Below are positions 34,198 to 42,845 of a DNA stretch of 45,284 nt, in pieces; positions within the stretch are counted from its first letter, which is position 1; the number at the start of each line of letters is the position of its first letter. The position numbers and the translations under genes were made by a program. This stretch comes from Proteobacteria bacterium ST_bin16. Its GTDB lineage: Bacteria > Pseudomonadota > Gammaproteobacteria > Burkholderiales > Nitrosomonadaceae. A model generated the notes under the pieces. It saw nothing but the letters and a program-made list of their open reading frames with translations, had not been told where the DNA came from and ran no database searches. Location of the stretch: positions 4,278 through 49,561 of the forward strand of contig MSXT01000044.1 of NCBI GenBank assembly GCA_002083595.1, in the 5' to 3' direction.

Positions 34198-35327
34198 TGG
34201 ATGAATCGATCTACGAGAAGAACCGCGAGTTACAGCGCAAGCTCGATCATCTGCTCAAACAAGCCAGGGCCAATGAGAAAAAGCAGGAGTTATATGAGAC
34301 CTTTGGCTTTGAAATTATTGGCGCCAGCACACCCAAACAGCTGCGGGATTTGCTGTTATCGCAAACCGTCGAGCGTTTTCAGTTGCTCGATGTTGTTTTG
34401 TGTCTGGTTGACTACCATAAGGACACCGAGCGTCTGTTCTTTGAACGTGACGAAGAGGCGCAGCTGAGCTACGAGAACAAGCTTTTGATTCTCGATACCT
34501 TAAAAGATGCGGAAATCATCCATTCGCTATCCAGTCATCCGGTGCTGGGCGTGGAAGCATTGAAGAATTACCGCTGGATGATCGCCAATCTGAAAAGCCG
34601 CGATCAGGTAAAAAGTGCTGCATTTCTGCCGCTGCTGCGCGGCGATCAGATAATCGGCGCGTTATTGTTGCTTAGCCACGATCCGCATCGCTATCAGGCG
34701 GGTATCGGGACGCTTTTCTTGCAAAAAATATCCGCGATGGCTGCCGTTGCGATAGAAAACTGCCTCAATCAGCAGCGGCTCAAGGAAATCAGCTACCAGG
34801 ATGTGCTGACGCAAGCGTATAACCGCCGTTATTTCGATTTGCGTTTCAAGGATGAGATTGCCCGCTGCATGCGCTGGGATGATGATTTGATCTGCATGTT
34901 TCTCGATGTGGATCATTTCAAGAAAATCAATGACACCTACGGTCATCAAACCGGCGATCTGGTGCTCCGCTATATGGTCGGCTTAATCAAGGAGCAAGTC
35001 CGGTCGTGTGATATTGTGGCGCGGTATGGCGGGGAAGAATTCGTCGTCGCTTTACCGTCGACAACGTTGCAAGCAGCGCATGAAATTGCCGAACGGCTGC
35101 GTCAAGCGATTTGTTCCACTGCGCTGAATTTTCATGACAAACAATTCACGGTATCGATTTCAATCGGTATTGCCAGCCTGCGAAGTTTGTTAACTGCGCA
35201 GCAACACGACGCGGATTTCATCTGCAACACCTTACTCGATCGAGCCGACCAGGCGTTATACGCCGCCAAATCAGGCGGCCGCAATCAGGTTGCGGTATAC
35301 GCTGACGCCGATCTGGTTACGCATTGA
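34197..35327 (+). CDS. Diguanylate cyclase with N-terminal DUF484/GAF-like sensory domain
   Basis: This 376-residue protein starts with a coiled-coil segment (EKNRELQRKLDHLLKQARANEKKQEL), followed by a GAF-like domain (about residues 45-195). The C-terminal GGDEF domain has YNRRYFDLRF, LDVDHFKKINDTYGHQTGD and active site GGEEF in RYGGEEFVVAL. It should make cyclic di-GMP. An RxxD inhibitory site (RSCD) lies five residues before GGEEF, so product feedback is expected. No transmembrane segment is seen, so it is cytoplasmic. Confidence 0.92.
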   Translation: MDESIYEKNRELQRKLDHLLKQARANEKKQELYETFGFEIIGASTPKQLRDLLLSQTVERFQLLDVVLCLVDYHKDTERLFFERDEEAQLSYENKLLILDTLKDAEIIHSLSSHPVLGVEALKNYRWMIANLKSRDQVKSAAFLPLLRGDQIIGALLLLSHDPHRYQAGIGTLFLQKISAMAAVAIENCLNQQRLKEISYQDVLTQAYNRRYFDLRFKDEIARCMRWDDDLICMFLDVDHFKKINDTYGHQTGDLVLRYMVGLIKEQVRSCDIVARYGGEEFVVALPSTTLQAAHEIAERLRQAICSTALNFHDKQFTVSISIGIASLRSLLTAQQHDADFICNTLLDRADQALYAAKSGGRNQVAVYADADLVTH

Positions 35328-35354
35328 AAACGAGGCGGTGCTTTCCGCTTACAT

Positions 35355-36323
35355 TCACTCGATTCCGCGCATCATCGCAATGCCATGCGCGCGCATTTCC
35401 TGGGCGATGGGCAGATCTTCCCGGTGTAATCCGCCCAGCGCATAAACCGGCAGCGAATAACCGCGAATCAGCGTCGCAAACCTTCTCCACCCCAATGGCG
35501 ATAATCCCGGATGGCTAAGCGTGGCTTGCACCGGTCCCAACACCACAAAATCAAGCCCCAGCTGTTCCGCGGCAAAAAGTTCTTCGGCGTTGTGGCAGGA
35601 TGCGCCGCATAATCCATAGCCCGGATCGGGGCGGGATGACATGGTCATCAGCTGCGACGAGGTGAGATGCACGCCATCCGCGCCAAGTTCTTGCGCCAGT
35701 GCTGCGTTACCATTGATCAACACTTTTGCTTGATAGGGCCGGGCAAGTTCCAGAACTTTCCCGGTAAAGTCACGTAGTGCATCGGGCGTCATTTGCTTCT
35801 CGCGGATTTGCAGCAAGCGCAAGCCGTTTTGCAATGCGCGCTCGATGTGCTGTAATGCGGCTTCGATGCCGGTTTCAGCCGCGCGGGTGATGGCATAAAC
35901 CGGCGGTAACCGCAGCGACTGCAAAATCGGGCCGTTGGCAGGCAGCATCGGAGATACTTCAACCTGCTGCGGCCATTGCCAGGACAATCCCTGTTTTTCC
36001 CGAGGTGAAGGCTGGCCTTCCCATTCCACCACGCGAAAGAAATGCAGTCGTACGGTGGCATGCGAATAGCTGAAAACGCGTGTGATCCAGGGATGAGCCT
36101 GGCGCACGTGAATGCCGAGTTCTTCCCATAATTCCCGCTCCAGCGCGTGCAATAGCGATTCACCGGGCTCAACCTTGCCGCCGGGAAATTCCCAGTAACC
36201 GGAATACACTTTCCCGGCGGGCCTGCGTGTCAGTAAGAACCGGCCATCCGGTTGCAGAATCACCGCTGCGACGACTTCAACGATAGGTGCCGATTCGGCA
36301 ATCGGCGTGGTTGAGTGATTCAT
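35355..36323 (-). CDS. Nudix hydrolase fused to a thiamine-phosphate-synthase-like domain (MutT-ThiE fusion)
   Basis: This 322-residue fusion is common in betaproteobacteria. Residues about 12-140 form a Nudix domain whose box GGKVEPGESLLHALERELWEELGI has the needed Glu residues, consistent with 8-oxo-dGTP clean-up. Residues about 150-322 form a TIM-barrel related to ThiE/TenI with LLQIREKQMTPDAL, DGVHLTSSQL, CGASCHN and DFVVLGPVQ. The second domain lacks some typical ThiE features, so real thiamine synthesis is doubtful. It is 3 bases downstream of the DUF815 gene, forming one unit. Confidence 0.92.
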   Translation of the reverse strand: MNHSTTPIAESAPIVEVVAAVILQPDGRFLLTRRPAGKVYSGYWEFPGGKVEPGESLLHALERELWEELGIHVRQAHPWITRVFSYSHATVRLHFFRVVEWEGQPSPREKQGLSWQWPQQVEVSPMLPANGPILQSLRLPPVYAITRAAETGIEAALQHIERALQNGLRLLQIREKQMTPDALRDFTGKVLELARPYQAKVLINGNAALAQELGADGVHLTSSQLMTMSSRPDPGYGLCGASCHNAEELFAAEQLGLDFVVLGPVQATLSHPGLSPLGWRRFATLIRGYSLPVYALGGLHREDLPIAQEMRAHGIAMMRGIE

Positions 36324-36326
36324 TGA

Positions 36327-37202
36327 CTAGGGATGGTTGCCAGCCGATTGTTGCCGCCCGGCCAGATCGCGCGCGAATTGCCATGCCACCCGCCCGCTGC
36401 GCGAGCCGCGCTCGATGGTCCATTGCAATGCTTCGGTGCGCGCCAGCGCGGTCATTTCCGGAATACCGAAATAAGCCAGCCAGTAGCGCACGATGTCCAG
36501 ATACTCATCCTGATCGAAAGGATAAAATGACACCCACAGCCCAAAGCGTTCCGACAACGAGATTTTTTCTTCGATGGCTTCGCTTGGATGTACTTCGTCG
36601 CCGATGTGTTTGGTGTCGAGATTGTCGCGCATGAATTCCGGCACCATGTGACGCCGGTTCGATGTGGCGTAAATCAGCACGTTATCGGAAACCGTGGCAA
36701 TCGAGCCGTCCAGCACCACTTTGAGGGCTTTGTATCCCGCTTCGTCGGTTTCAAACGACAGATCGTCGCAAAATAGAATGAAGCGTTCTGGGCGCTGATA
36801 AATTTTTTCCACGATGTCGTGCAAATCGACTAGATGATGCTTCTCCACCTCGATCAGACGTAAACCATTATTTGCATACTTGTTCAGCAGCGCTTTGATC
36901 AGCGAGGATTTGCCGGTGCCACGTGCGCCGGTCAGCAGCACATTGTTGGCGGAAAATCCCCGCACGAATTGCTGTGTGTTCTGGTCGATGCGCTGTTTCT
37001 GTTCGTCGATGCCGCACAGTGCATCAAGCGTGATGCGGTGCGGCTGCGTTACCGGCTGGATAAATCCGCTATTTCCCTGCCTGCGCCAGCGGAAAGCGAT
37101 GGCCGTTTGCCAATCCGGTTCCACCTGTGCGGCCGGTAGTAACTTTTCCAAATGATCGAGCAGCTTATCCGCCCGTTGATAGAATTTGTCCCAATCGCTC
37201 AC
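36327..37202 (-). CDS. DUF815 family AAA-type ATPase
   Basis: This 291-residue protein has Walker A GARGTGKSSLIKALLNKY (about residues 92-99), Walker B RFILFCDDLSFE and a sensor-like YATSNRRHMVPEFM, which are standard for DUF815. The function is not known. The start is GTG 37202, giving SDWDKFYQRADKLLDHLEKLLPAA; no ATG lies in frame nearby. The neighbouring genes argJ (18 bases upstream) and Nudix-ThiE suggest one transcript of three genes. Confidence 0.92.
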   Translation of the reverse strand: MSDWDKFYQRADKLLDHLEKLLPAAQVEPDWQTAIAFRWRRQGNSGFIQPVTQPHRITLDALCGIDEQKQRIDQNTQQFVRGFSANNVLLTGARGTGKSSLIKALLNKYANNGLRLIEVEKHHLVDLHDIVEKIYQRPERFILFCDDLSFETDEAGYKALKVVLDGSIATVSDNVLIYATSNRRHMVPEFMRDNLDTKHIGDEVHPSEAIEEKISLSERFGLWVSFYPFDQDEYLDIVRYWLAYFGIPEMTALARTEALQWTIERGSRSGRVAWQFARDLAGRQQSAGNHP

Positions 37203-37220
37203 GCTGCATTCGCCTTTCGA

Positions 37221-38447
37221 TTAACTGCGGTAACTGGCATTGATCTTGACGTAATCGTAAGAGAAATCGCAGGTCCAAACCGTGGTTGAGGCTGAGCCGC
37301 GATTCAGCACCACGCGGATGGTGATTTCAGCTTGATTCATCACGCGCTGCCCATCCACTTCGCGATAATTGGCTGCCCGGCCGCCTTTTTCCGCCACCAG
37401 CACGTCGTCCAGATACAGTTGAATGCCGTCGACGTTCAAATCATCGATTCCGGCATAGCCGATCGCCGCGAGAATCCGGCCCAAATTCGGGTCGGAAGCG
37501 AAAAAAGCGGTTTTGACCAGCGGCGAATGCGCAATCGCGTAAGCCACCTTGGCGCATTCACCGGCATCCTTGCCCGCTTCAATTTGCACGGTAATAAACT
37601 TAGTCGCGCCTTCGCCGTCGCGCACGATCATTTTCGCCAGCTCGGCGGCAACGGCGGTGACGGTTTGCTGCAATTGCGCGAATTCACTGCTGTCTTGCCG
37701 GGTGATTTCCGCATGCCCGGCTTTTCCCGTCGCCAGCACGATGAACGCGTCGTTGGTTGACGTGTCGCCGTCCACCGTGATGCGGTTGAACGAATGATTC
37801 GCCGCATAGCGCGTCATCTCCTGCAGCAAAGGCTGGCTGATAACCGCATCGGTCGCGACATATCCCAGCATCGTCGCCATGTTCGGGCGGATCATGCCGG
37901 AACCCTTGGCGATGCCGGTCACCGTAACGGTTTTGCCGCCGATCTGCACCTGCTTTGAGGCCGCTTTCGGCACGATGTCCGTGGTCATGATCGCATGTGA
38001 GGCGTTGAACCAGTTATCCGCCTTGCAATTCGCCACTGCGGCGGGTAATCCTTGGATGATCTTGTCGACCGGCAACGGTTCCATGATCACGCCGGTCGAG
38101 AACGGCAGCACCTGCTGCGTGGTGCAACCCAACAACCGCCCCGCTTCGGCGCACGTTGCCAGGGCATGTTGAATACCCGCCTCGCCGGTTCCGGCATTGG
38201 CGTTGCCGGTGTTGACCACCAAGGCGTGGATGGCAGCGTGCGCCAAATGCTGCTTTGCCACGGTCACCGGCGCGGCGCAAAAACGGTTCTGCGTAAACAC
38301 CCCGGCCGCTTGCGTGCCTTCGTCCAGCACCATCACTAGCAAATCCTTGCGGTTGGCCTTTTTGATCCCGGCCTCGGCGATGCCGAGCGCGACACCCGCA
38401 ACGGGCAGCAATTGTTCAGGCGTTAACGGCGGAATATTGACGGGCAT
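37221..38447 (-). CDS. argJ: Bifunctional glutamate N-acetyltransferase / amino-acid acetyltransferase
   Basis: This enzyme makes N-acetylglutamate and recycles the acetyl group from acetylornithine. The self-cleavage site is in GSGMIRPNMATMLGYVATDA, where the Thr after ATM becomes the nucleophile. The C-terminal GRAANYREVDGQRVMNQAEITI and tail ending YDYVKINASYRS are family features. ATG 38447 is chosen because AAGGA lies 6 bases before it; ATG 38453 abuts the SD and would add two residues. It is 408 residues and full length. Confidence 0.96.
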   Translation of the reverse strand: MPVNIPPLTPEQLLPVAGVALGIAEAGIKKANRKDLLVMVLDEGTQAAGVFTQNRFCAAPVTVAKQHLAHAAIHALVVNTGNANAGTGEAGIQHALATCAEAGRLLGCTTQQVLPFSTGVIMEPLPVDKIIQGLPAAVANCKADNWFNASHAIMTTDIVPKAASKQVQIGGKTVTVTGIAKGSGMIRPNMATMLGYVATDAVISQPLLQEMTRYAANHSFNRITVDGDTSTNDAFIVLATGKAGHAEITRQDSSEFAQLQQTVTAVAAELAKMIVRDGEGATKFITVQIEAGKDAGECAKVAYAIAHSPLVKTAFFASDPNLGRILAAIGYAGIDDLNVDGIQLYLDDVLVAEKGGRAANYREVDGQRVMNQAEITIRVVLNRGSASTTVWTCDFSYDYVKINASYRS

Positions 38448-38578
38448 GGCCATTCCTTACGATGATTGAAAAGCCGCTATGCTACCGTATCTGCTATGAC
38501 GTTTGCCACAAATTGCAGCATCATTCCCCCGCAACGTACCGGATTTTCGCTATGATTCGTGCAATTACTTAATCATCA

Positions 38579-40369
38579 ATGTTTTCCATGAGCAAAAATT
38601 TTGCCGGACAAAACTTAAACGACCGCAGTTTTCGCGGGCAGGATTTAAGCGGCGCAGATTTTTCCGGTTGCCAGTTGAAGAGCTGTGATTTTCGTGACAC
38701 CGATTTGACCGGTGTGAGGCTTTGCTGGGCAACGCTGGGGGTCGATGGGTGGCGCATGCTCGCCCAATGGCTTGCGACCGTTGTACTCATCTTTATCAGC
38801 ATGTTTCTGACATGGTTCCTCAATTCTCTTTTTATTTCTGCTGTCAATGAAATTTATAAATACTTCACCGTGCCTCATGCTGAGGTTCTCGTAGAAGAAA
38901 ACAGTACGCTGATATGGATTGGTTCGCTATATGCAGCAAGCGTCTGCTTATCGGTGCTTGCCGCGCTGAAATACCGGGGGGGGGGGCGGATTGCGACCGG
39001 GTATTTTTTAGTTATTACAATAGTGGTATCGGTATCGGGAGTGGTATCGATAACGAGATGGGCATCGGTACCAGTAGGGTTTGCGGCACTGGCCATGACC
39101 GGCATTTATTTGTTGCTGGGTTGGTATTTGATTAACCGCAGCTTGCAATTCGAAGAGCCGATGCTGGCATTGCTGCGCCGCTTTGCCTTGGCTTGGTGTT
39201 GCTGGGGCGGCACACAATTTGCCGGTGCAACGCTGGCCAACACCGATTTCACCGAGGCCAATTTAACCGCGGCGCGTTTTTCCGGCGCCCATTTTCAGCA
39301 ACCGGACTTCACCCATGCCAAGAACCTGCACTTGGCCTGGACTTATGCCACACTACTGGAACGTAAGCCGGTTCGTATGTTGTTGACCGAATGTACAATC
39401 GATGACCGGGATTTTTCCAACCTCAATTTGCGCGGTCTGTCGTTTAAAGGCCTGAATCTTAGTAGCTGCGACTTTTACCACACCGACTTAAGTGGAGTCG
39501 ATTTTAGCGGTTGCGATTTGACCGACGCCGATTTGTCCGAAGCGATGGTGCTCGGCACGCGCTTCAGCAACGCCACGATGACCGGCGCGATCATCGACAA
39601 CTGGAGCATGGACAAGCACACGCAATTCGACGGCGTGATCTGCGATTACGTATTTACCAAACGTAACAAAGACGAACGAAACCCGCCGCAAGGTGATTTC
39701 AAACCCGGCGAATTCAGCAAGCTGTACCAAGAAATTGCCAACACCATCGACTTCATTGCGCACACGCCGGATGAACTTACCGCGCTACTGCGCGCCATCG
39801 ACAGCATTAAGCAACAAGGCGGCGATCTCGTCATCCAAAGCCTGGAACGCAAAAATGAATCGGTGGTGGTGCGTACGCAAAGCGATGAGAGTATCGACAA
39901 AGCGGCGATTTATGCCGAAGTGAAAGCGCAGACGGAAAAAGAATTGTTAGTGCTGCAACAAGAAAAACAGCTGCTGTTGAAAAAAGTGGAAATGCAGGAA
40001 CAGCATACCGATACGTTGAAACAATTGTTAAACAAAGCCATTGAAAGCCCGAAAACTATGAATGACAACAGTCGACATTACAGCAACATTACCGCTCATA
40101 ATTCCGCCGTCAACCTCGGTGATGCCAGCACGGTCAGCAATCATATCGAACAAGTGGCCGACAGCCACTTAGCGGACATCGACAAACAGCAAGCGCACCA
40201 AGCCGTCGATGAACTCGCCGACGTCAGCCAGAAACCGGAGGCCGAGCGCAAAAGCCTGGCACGGCGCAGCTTGGCGTTTCTGAAAGACTTGAAGCAAGAT
40301 TTATCGAGTGCCGCCGAGCTGGGCGAGCAATACGGCAAGTTGCTGCTGAAAGTCGCGGCCTGGTTCTAA
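38579..40369 (+). CDS. Pentapeptide-repeat membrane protein with coiled-coil C-terminal domain
   Basis: This 596-residue protein has a block of A(D/N)LxX pentapeptides at about residues 9-52. Next come four or five transmembrane helices (about 60-85, 112-128, 137-160, 165-182). A second pentapeptide block follows (about 215-245 and 280-335). The C-terminal region contains PGEFSKLYQEIANTIDFI, a coiled coil (about 445-485), and a tail with NITAHNSAVNLGDASTV and a short terminal helix. The architecture resembles proteins common in cyanobacteria. A run of 11 G (38976-38986) lies in the coding frame. ATG 38588 is an alternative start; no SD is seen. Function unknown. Confidence 0.85.
   Translation: MFSMSKNFAGQNLNDRSFRGQDLSGADFSGCQLKSCDFRDTDLTGVRLCWATLGVDGWRMLAQWLATVVLIFISMFLTWFLNSLFISAVNEIYKYFTVPHAEVLVEENSTLIWIGSLYAASVCLSVLAALKYRGGGRIATGYFLVITIVVSVSGVVSITRWASVPVGFAALAMTGIYLLLGWYLINRSLQFEEPMLALLRRFALAWCCWGGTQFAGATLANTDFTEANLTAARFSGAHFQQPDFTHAKNLHLAWTYATLLERKPVRMLLTECTIDDRDFSNLNLRGLSFKGLNLSSCDFYHTDLSGVDFSGCDLTDADLSEAMVLGTRFSNATMTGAIIDNWSMDKHTQFDGVICDYVFTKRNKDERNPPQGDFKPGEFSKLYQEIANTIDFIAHTPDELTALLRAIDSIKQQGGDLVIQSLERKNESVVVRTQSDESIDKAAIYAEVKAQTEKELLVLQQEKQLLLKKVEMQEQHTDTLKQLLNKAIESPKTMNDNSRHYSNITAHNSAVNLGDASTVSNHIEQVADSHLADIDKQQAHQAVDELADVSQKPEAERKSLARRSLAFLKDLKQDLSSAAELGEQYGKLLLKVAAWF
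38976..38986. repeat. Homopolymer G11 within the pentapeptide-repeat gene
   Basis: Eleven consecutive G lie between codons for Tyr and Arg and encode RGGGR in the loop before a transmembrane helix. Length changes by one base would frameshift the gene. A GTGGTATCG direct repeat (39023-39031 and 39041-39049, 18 bases apart) lies 40-60 bases further on. Confidence 0.9.
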
Positions 40370-40430
40370 CCGCGACAGCGATGCGAAATGAAGGGTTGTC
40401 TTTTATTTAAAGGGCAGGCTTACCAATAAC

Positions 40431-40458
40431 AAAAAACCCCGGCAGACCGGGGTTTTTT
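40431..40458. terminator. Bidirectional terminator between the pentapeptide gene and the cold-shock gene
   Basis: A perfect 12-base stem, AAAAAACCCCGG / CCGGGGTTTTTT, has a CAGA loop. A and T runs on both sides suit both converging genes. Confidence 0.95.
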
Positions 40459-40478
40459 GTTTAAGCTTTATGCTCTAC

Positions 40479-40682
40479 TTACTGCGGCACGATGTTCGAT
40501 GCTTGCTTGCCTTTAGGGCCTGTCGTTACATCGAAGGTAACGCGTTGTGCTTCACGCAGTGATTTGAAACCGTTGCTGTTGATTGCAGAGAAGTGTGCAA
40601 ATAAATCTTCTCCACCGTTATCTGGGGTAATAAAGCCAAAACCTTTAGCGTCATTGAACCATTTAACTACACCTGTTGCCAT
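40479..40682 (-). CDS. Cold-shock protein, CspA family
   Basis: This is a 67-residue single cold-shock domain: MATGVVKWFNDAKGFGFI with RNP1 KGFGFI (about residues 13-18) and RNP2 DLFAHF (about residues 26-31). It binds single-stranded RNA and DNA and acts as an RNA chaperone. The frame opens further upstream, but ATG 40682 is fixed by the family N-terminus and by AAGGAAATAAAC before it. Its 5' UTR is about 120 bases if the promoter below is right. Confidence 0.97.
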   Translation of the reverse strand: MATGVVKWFNDAKGFGFITPDNGGEDLFAHFSAINSNGFKSLREAQRVTFDVTTGPKGKQASNIVPQ

Positions 40683-40807
40683 GTTTATTTCCTTAATAAT
40701 TAATGAATTTACTTCTTCTACAGTGATCCGTAGTGGCCATCGAATATCAAGGAAAAAGCTCAACCATAAGCATCACATTTCACAACTTGAATCCAAAAGA
40801 CTTCCCT

Positions 40808-40835
40808 AAGATACACGTTTCCTGACAAAGTTCAA
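40808..40835 (-). promoter_or_regulatory. Putative promoter of the cold-shock gene
   Basis: On the minus strand, TTGAAC (40835-40830) and TATCTT (40813-40808) are separated by 16 bases. They match the sigma-70 boxes in four of six bases each. The distance to the cold-shock ATG gives a UTR of about 120 bases. Confidence 0.5.
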
Positions 40836-41339
40836 GCATTTATTGATAATGCTGGAGTGATAATTCAAAAATTAAAAACTAACGGTGGCTCTAGCGGATT
40901 GATTCGATAGTTTAAAAATAAGCAGTAACTCAGATTGAAAATATTCCAGTTGATATGTTGTGGATTGCAACCATTTCGTTCTTTGCTCGAATCTTGCGCT
41001 CGTAAACATGCTACTGGGAAAATTTTTATCGTATTTGTAGCTTATTCGGTTTCATCGCATCACTGCCTGTTTGTTCATGCTTAGAAGGAGAATGCCATGA
41101 CGAATGAGAGGAAATTGAACGCGGCGCAGACGGTACCGGGCGTGATATCCGCAGCATACCCAGACAACTCGGCAACTTTTTTAATTGAGTGCATTTTGCC
41201 CTTCATACTCGATTCAAGAAATGCCTTGAATACCCGATTACCAATCCAGCCGGTTGCTGCGCATGGAAGGGTGTGCGCTACCCGGACTGAAAGAAACCGG
41301 ATATCCAATATAATCAATCTTGTATAAATTCATCAGTCT
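40836..41339. other. Gene-poor gap between the cold-shock and response regulator genes
   Basis: This about 500-base stretch is AT-rich on its cold-shock side and more mixed near 41100-41300. The only candidate gene is the 76-codon ORF listed separately. No terminator or repeat stands out. Confidence 0.4.
41097..41327 (+). CDS. Possible small protein with a good ribosome-binding site (uncertain)
   Basis: This 76-codon frame starts at ATG 41097 (a further ATG at 41092 is out of frame) and is preceded by AGAAGGAG at 41083-41090, a convincing SD. The product shows no recognised domain and no clear helix; it is rich in Thr, Asn and Arg near the end. It ends 13 bases before the response regulator and could be a leader cistron. 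An overlapping minus-strand frame of 78 codons exists too, so chance cannot be excluded. Confidence 0.3.
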   Translation: MTNERKLNAAQTVPGVISAAYPDNSATFLIECILPFILDSRNALNTRLPIQPVAAHGRVCATRTERNRISNIINLV

Positions 41340-42038
41340 ATGCGTTTAGGAATACTTGAAGACGAGCCCACTCAGGTAGCCATCTATGAGCTACTGCTTT
41401 CGCCCGATCGCTACCAATGTGAATTTTTTGGAACCATAGCATCCTTTCTCGATGCACTGCGGGATGAAAGATTTGATCTGCTCGTGATCGATTGGATATT
41501 GCCGGATGGTACTGCCGGGGAAGCGCTTAAATGGATCCGGGGAAATATGGATTGGCATATTCCGATTATTTGTGTGACTTCGCGTAACAGTGAATCGGAT
41601 GTCGTTAATGTTTTGCATATGGGCGCGGATGATTATTTCGTGAAATCTTCCCGGCATTTTGAGTTGCTCGCCAGAATTGAGACGTTGGCGCGCCGCAGCC
41701 GTGAAAAGCCGCCCGCAATGTTGCAATTCGGTCCCTACAAAATTGATTCAGAAAATCAAGCAATCTGTGTCGACGGCAAAAATGCCGGACTTACTCAGAA
41801 AGAATTCGTGCTTGCCTGCTATCTGTTTCAGAATATGAATAAACTGCTGTCGAGAATTCACTTGTTGGAAAAAATATGGGGATTGTCGGCAGAAATAGAT
41901 ACCCGTACCGTGGACACTCACATCAGCCGGATCCGGAATAAGCTCAATCTTGCCACGCGAAGTGAATGGGATATTCTGACAATCTACGGTTATGGTTACC
42001 GTTTGCAACATGCCAAAACTGTTGAGTCGGTTAGGTGA
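41340..42038 (+). CDS. OmpR-family response regulator (orphan)
   Basis: This 232-residue protein has a receiver domain (about residues 1-115) with acidic pocket ILEDEP, phosphoacceptor Asp in LLVIDWILPDG (about residue 51), Thr/Ser in ICVTSRN, and Lys in YFVKSSRH. The C-terminal winged-helix domain (about 125-225) ends DTHISRIRNKL and GYGYRLQ, the OmpR/PhoB recognition pattern. No histidine kinase gene is beside it, so its partner is elsewhere. A terminator follows. Confidence 0.94.
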   Translation: MRLGILEDEPTQVAIYELLLSPDRYQCEFFGTIASFLDALRDERFDLLVIDWILPDGTAGEALKWIRGNMDWHIPIICVTSRNSESDVVNVLHMGADDYFVKSSRHFELLARIETLARRSREKPPAMLQFGPYKIDSENQAICVDGKNAGLTQKEFVLACYLFQNMNKLLSRIHLLEKIWGLSAEIDTRTVDTHISRIRNKLNLATRSEWDILTIYGYGYRLQHAKTVESVR

Positions 42039-42049
42039 CCGGCTTTAGT

Positions 42050-42070
42050 CCGGCTGGTTGCCGGGTTTTT
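42050..42070 (+). terminator. Rho-independent terminator of the response regulator gene
   Basis: CCGGC (42050-42054) pairs with GCCGG (42060-42064) around TGGTT and is followed by GTTTTT. It lies 12 bases after the gene stop. Confidence 0.65.
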
Positions 42071-42084
42071 ATCCGCACACAGTA

Positions 42085-42108
42085 AAACGGGAGCTGAGGC
42101 TCCCGTTT
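42085..42108. terminator. Hairpin terminator between convergent genes
   Basis: AAACGGGAGC (42085-42094) pairs perfectly with GCTCCCGTTT (42099-42108) around TGAG. It is between the response regulator and the PEP-CTERM gene and probably ends the latter's transcript on the minus strand. Confidence 0.75.
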
Positions 42109-42129
42109 CCAATTCGGAATAAAGTGGAA

Positions 42130-42771
42130 TTAAACAGCTACTGCTTTTCTACGGCGAATGGCAATACCAACTAAACCTAAACCGGCCAGTAACATCGCAT
42201 AGGTTTCGGGTTCCGGAACAGGTGTGACATTAAACTCGACTTCGCTCAGGAAAACCCATGCATTACTTCTATGGATTGTCACGGCAAGATCGTTTCCCGT
42301 GAACGCTAAGCCATTTGCCACAAAAGCGAATGGCGCAGAACCGGCAGGATCCGAAATGGGGAAATTGATTCCGTTGACATCCACGCTTGCTGGGGCGCTG
42401 ACGCCACCGGAGCCATTTGAGTCGTCAAAATGAAAAGTGATGGAACTGATATTGACAGGCGCATTCCAGTGAAAGGTAATGGTCGGATCCAGAGTCCAGC
42501 CGACATAGGGGCCATTGCCGACGGGCGCTTCAGTGACAAACCAGTTGTCGGTCGCAATGATTCCATCGGTCAGATCGCCACGGCCGCCAGATAGTGCAGC
42601 GTTATCACATGTCACACAACCGGCTCCGTTGTAGGTTTCGTCCCAATAGTTATAACTGCCGGTATTGCCGTTCAGCATGTTGTAACTGTCCGGCGTGAGA
42701 GCGGCATATGCGCTGCTTGCCGCACCCAGAATCACCAGTGTGCTGATATTAGCCAATATTTTCTTGTTCAT
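42130..42771 (-). CDS. PEP-CTERM sorting domain-containing secreted protein
   Basis: This 213-residue protein has an N-terminal signal peptide (cleavage likely after SSAYA, about residue 23) and a C-terminal sorting signal, VPEPETYAMLLAGLGLVGIAIRRRK, the motif, helix and basic tail recognised by exosortase. The middle has a two-Cys motif (CVTC, near residue 52) and a beta-rich F5/8-type-like region (NISSITFHFDDSNG, SNAWVFLSEVEF). Such proteins are exported with exopolysaccharide in biofilm formers. GGAG precedes the ATG. A leader ORF with a strong SD lies upstream. No exosortase gene is in the window. Confidence 0.92.
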   Translation of the reverse strand: MNKKILANISTLVILGAASSAYAALTPDSYNMLNGNTGSYNYWDETYNGAGCVTCDNAALSGGRGDLTDGIIATDNWFVTEAPVGNGPYVGWTLDPTITFHWNAPVNISSITFHFDDSNGSGGVSAPASVDVNGINFPISDPAGSAPFAFVANGLAFTGNDLAVTIHRSNAWVFLSEVEFNVTPVPEPETYAMLLAGLGLVGIAIRRRKAVAV

Positions 42772-42845
42772 TTCACAATCTCCATCGTGTATAAAAAATT
42801 GTATCGTTTTGTTTTATTGATTTGTTCAGTTTTTATTTCTGCAAT

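Noticed and set aside
35355..35800. Functional thiamine-phosphate synthase in the ThiE-like half of the fusion
   Set aside because: The domain is ThiE/TenI-like but fused to Nudix in a well-known housekeeping arrangement, and lacks clear ThiE features, so thiamine synthesis was not claimed.
38014..38339. Frames on both strands inside argJ
   Set aside because: The higher GC of argJ opens long shadow frames; argJ itself is full length and convincing.
38976..38986. G11 tract as a sign that the gene is a pseudogene
   Set aside because: The frame is open through the tract and both flanking halves fit one architecture, so the gene is intact in this sequence.
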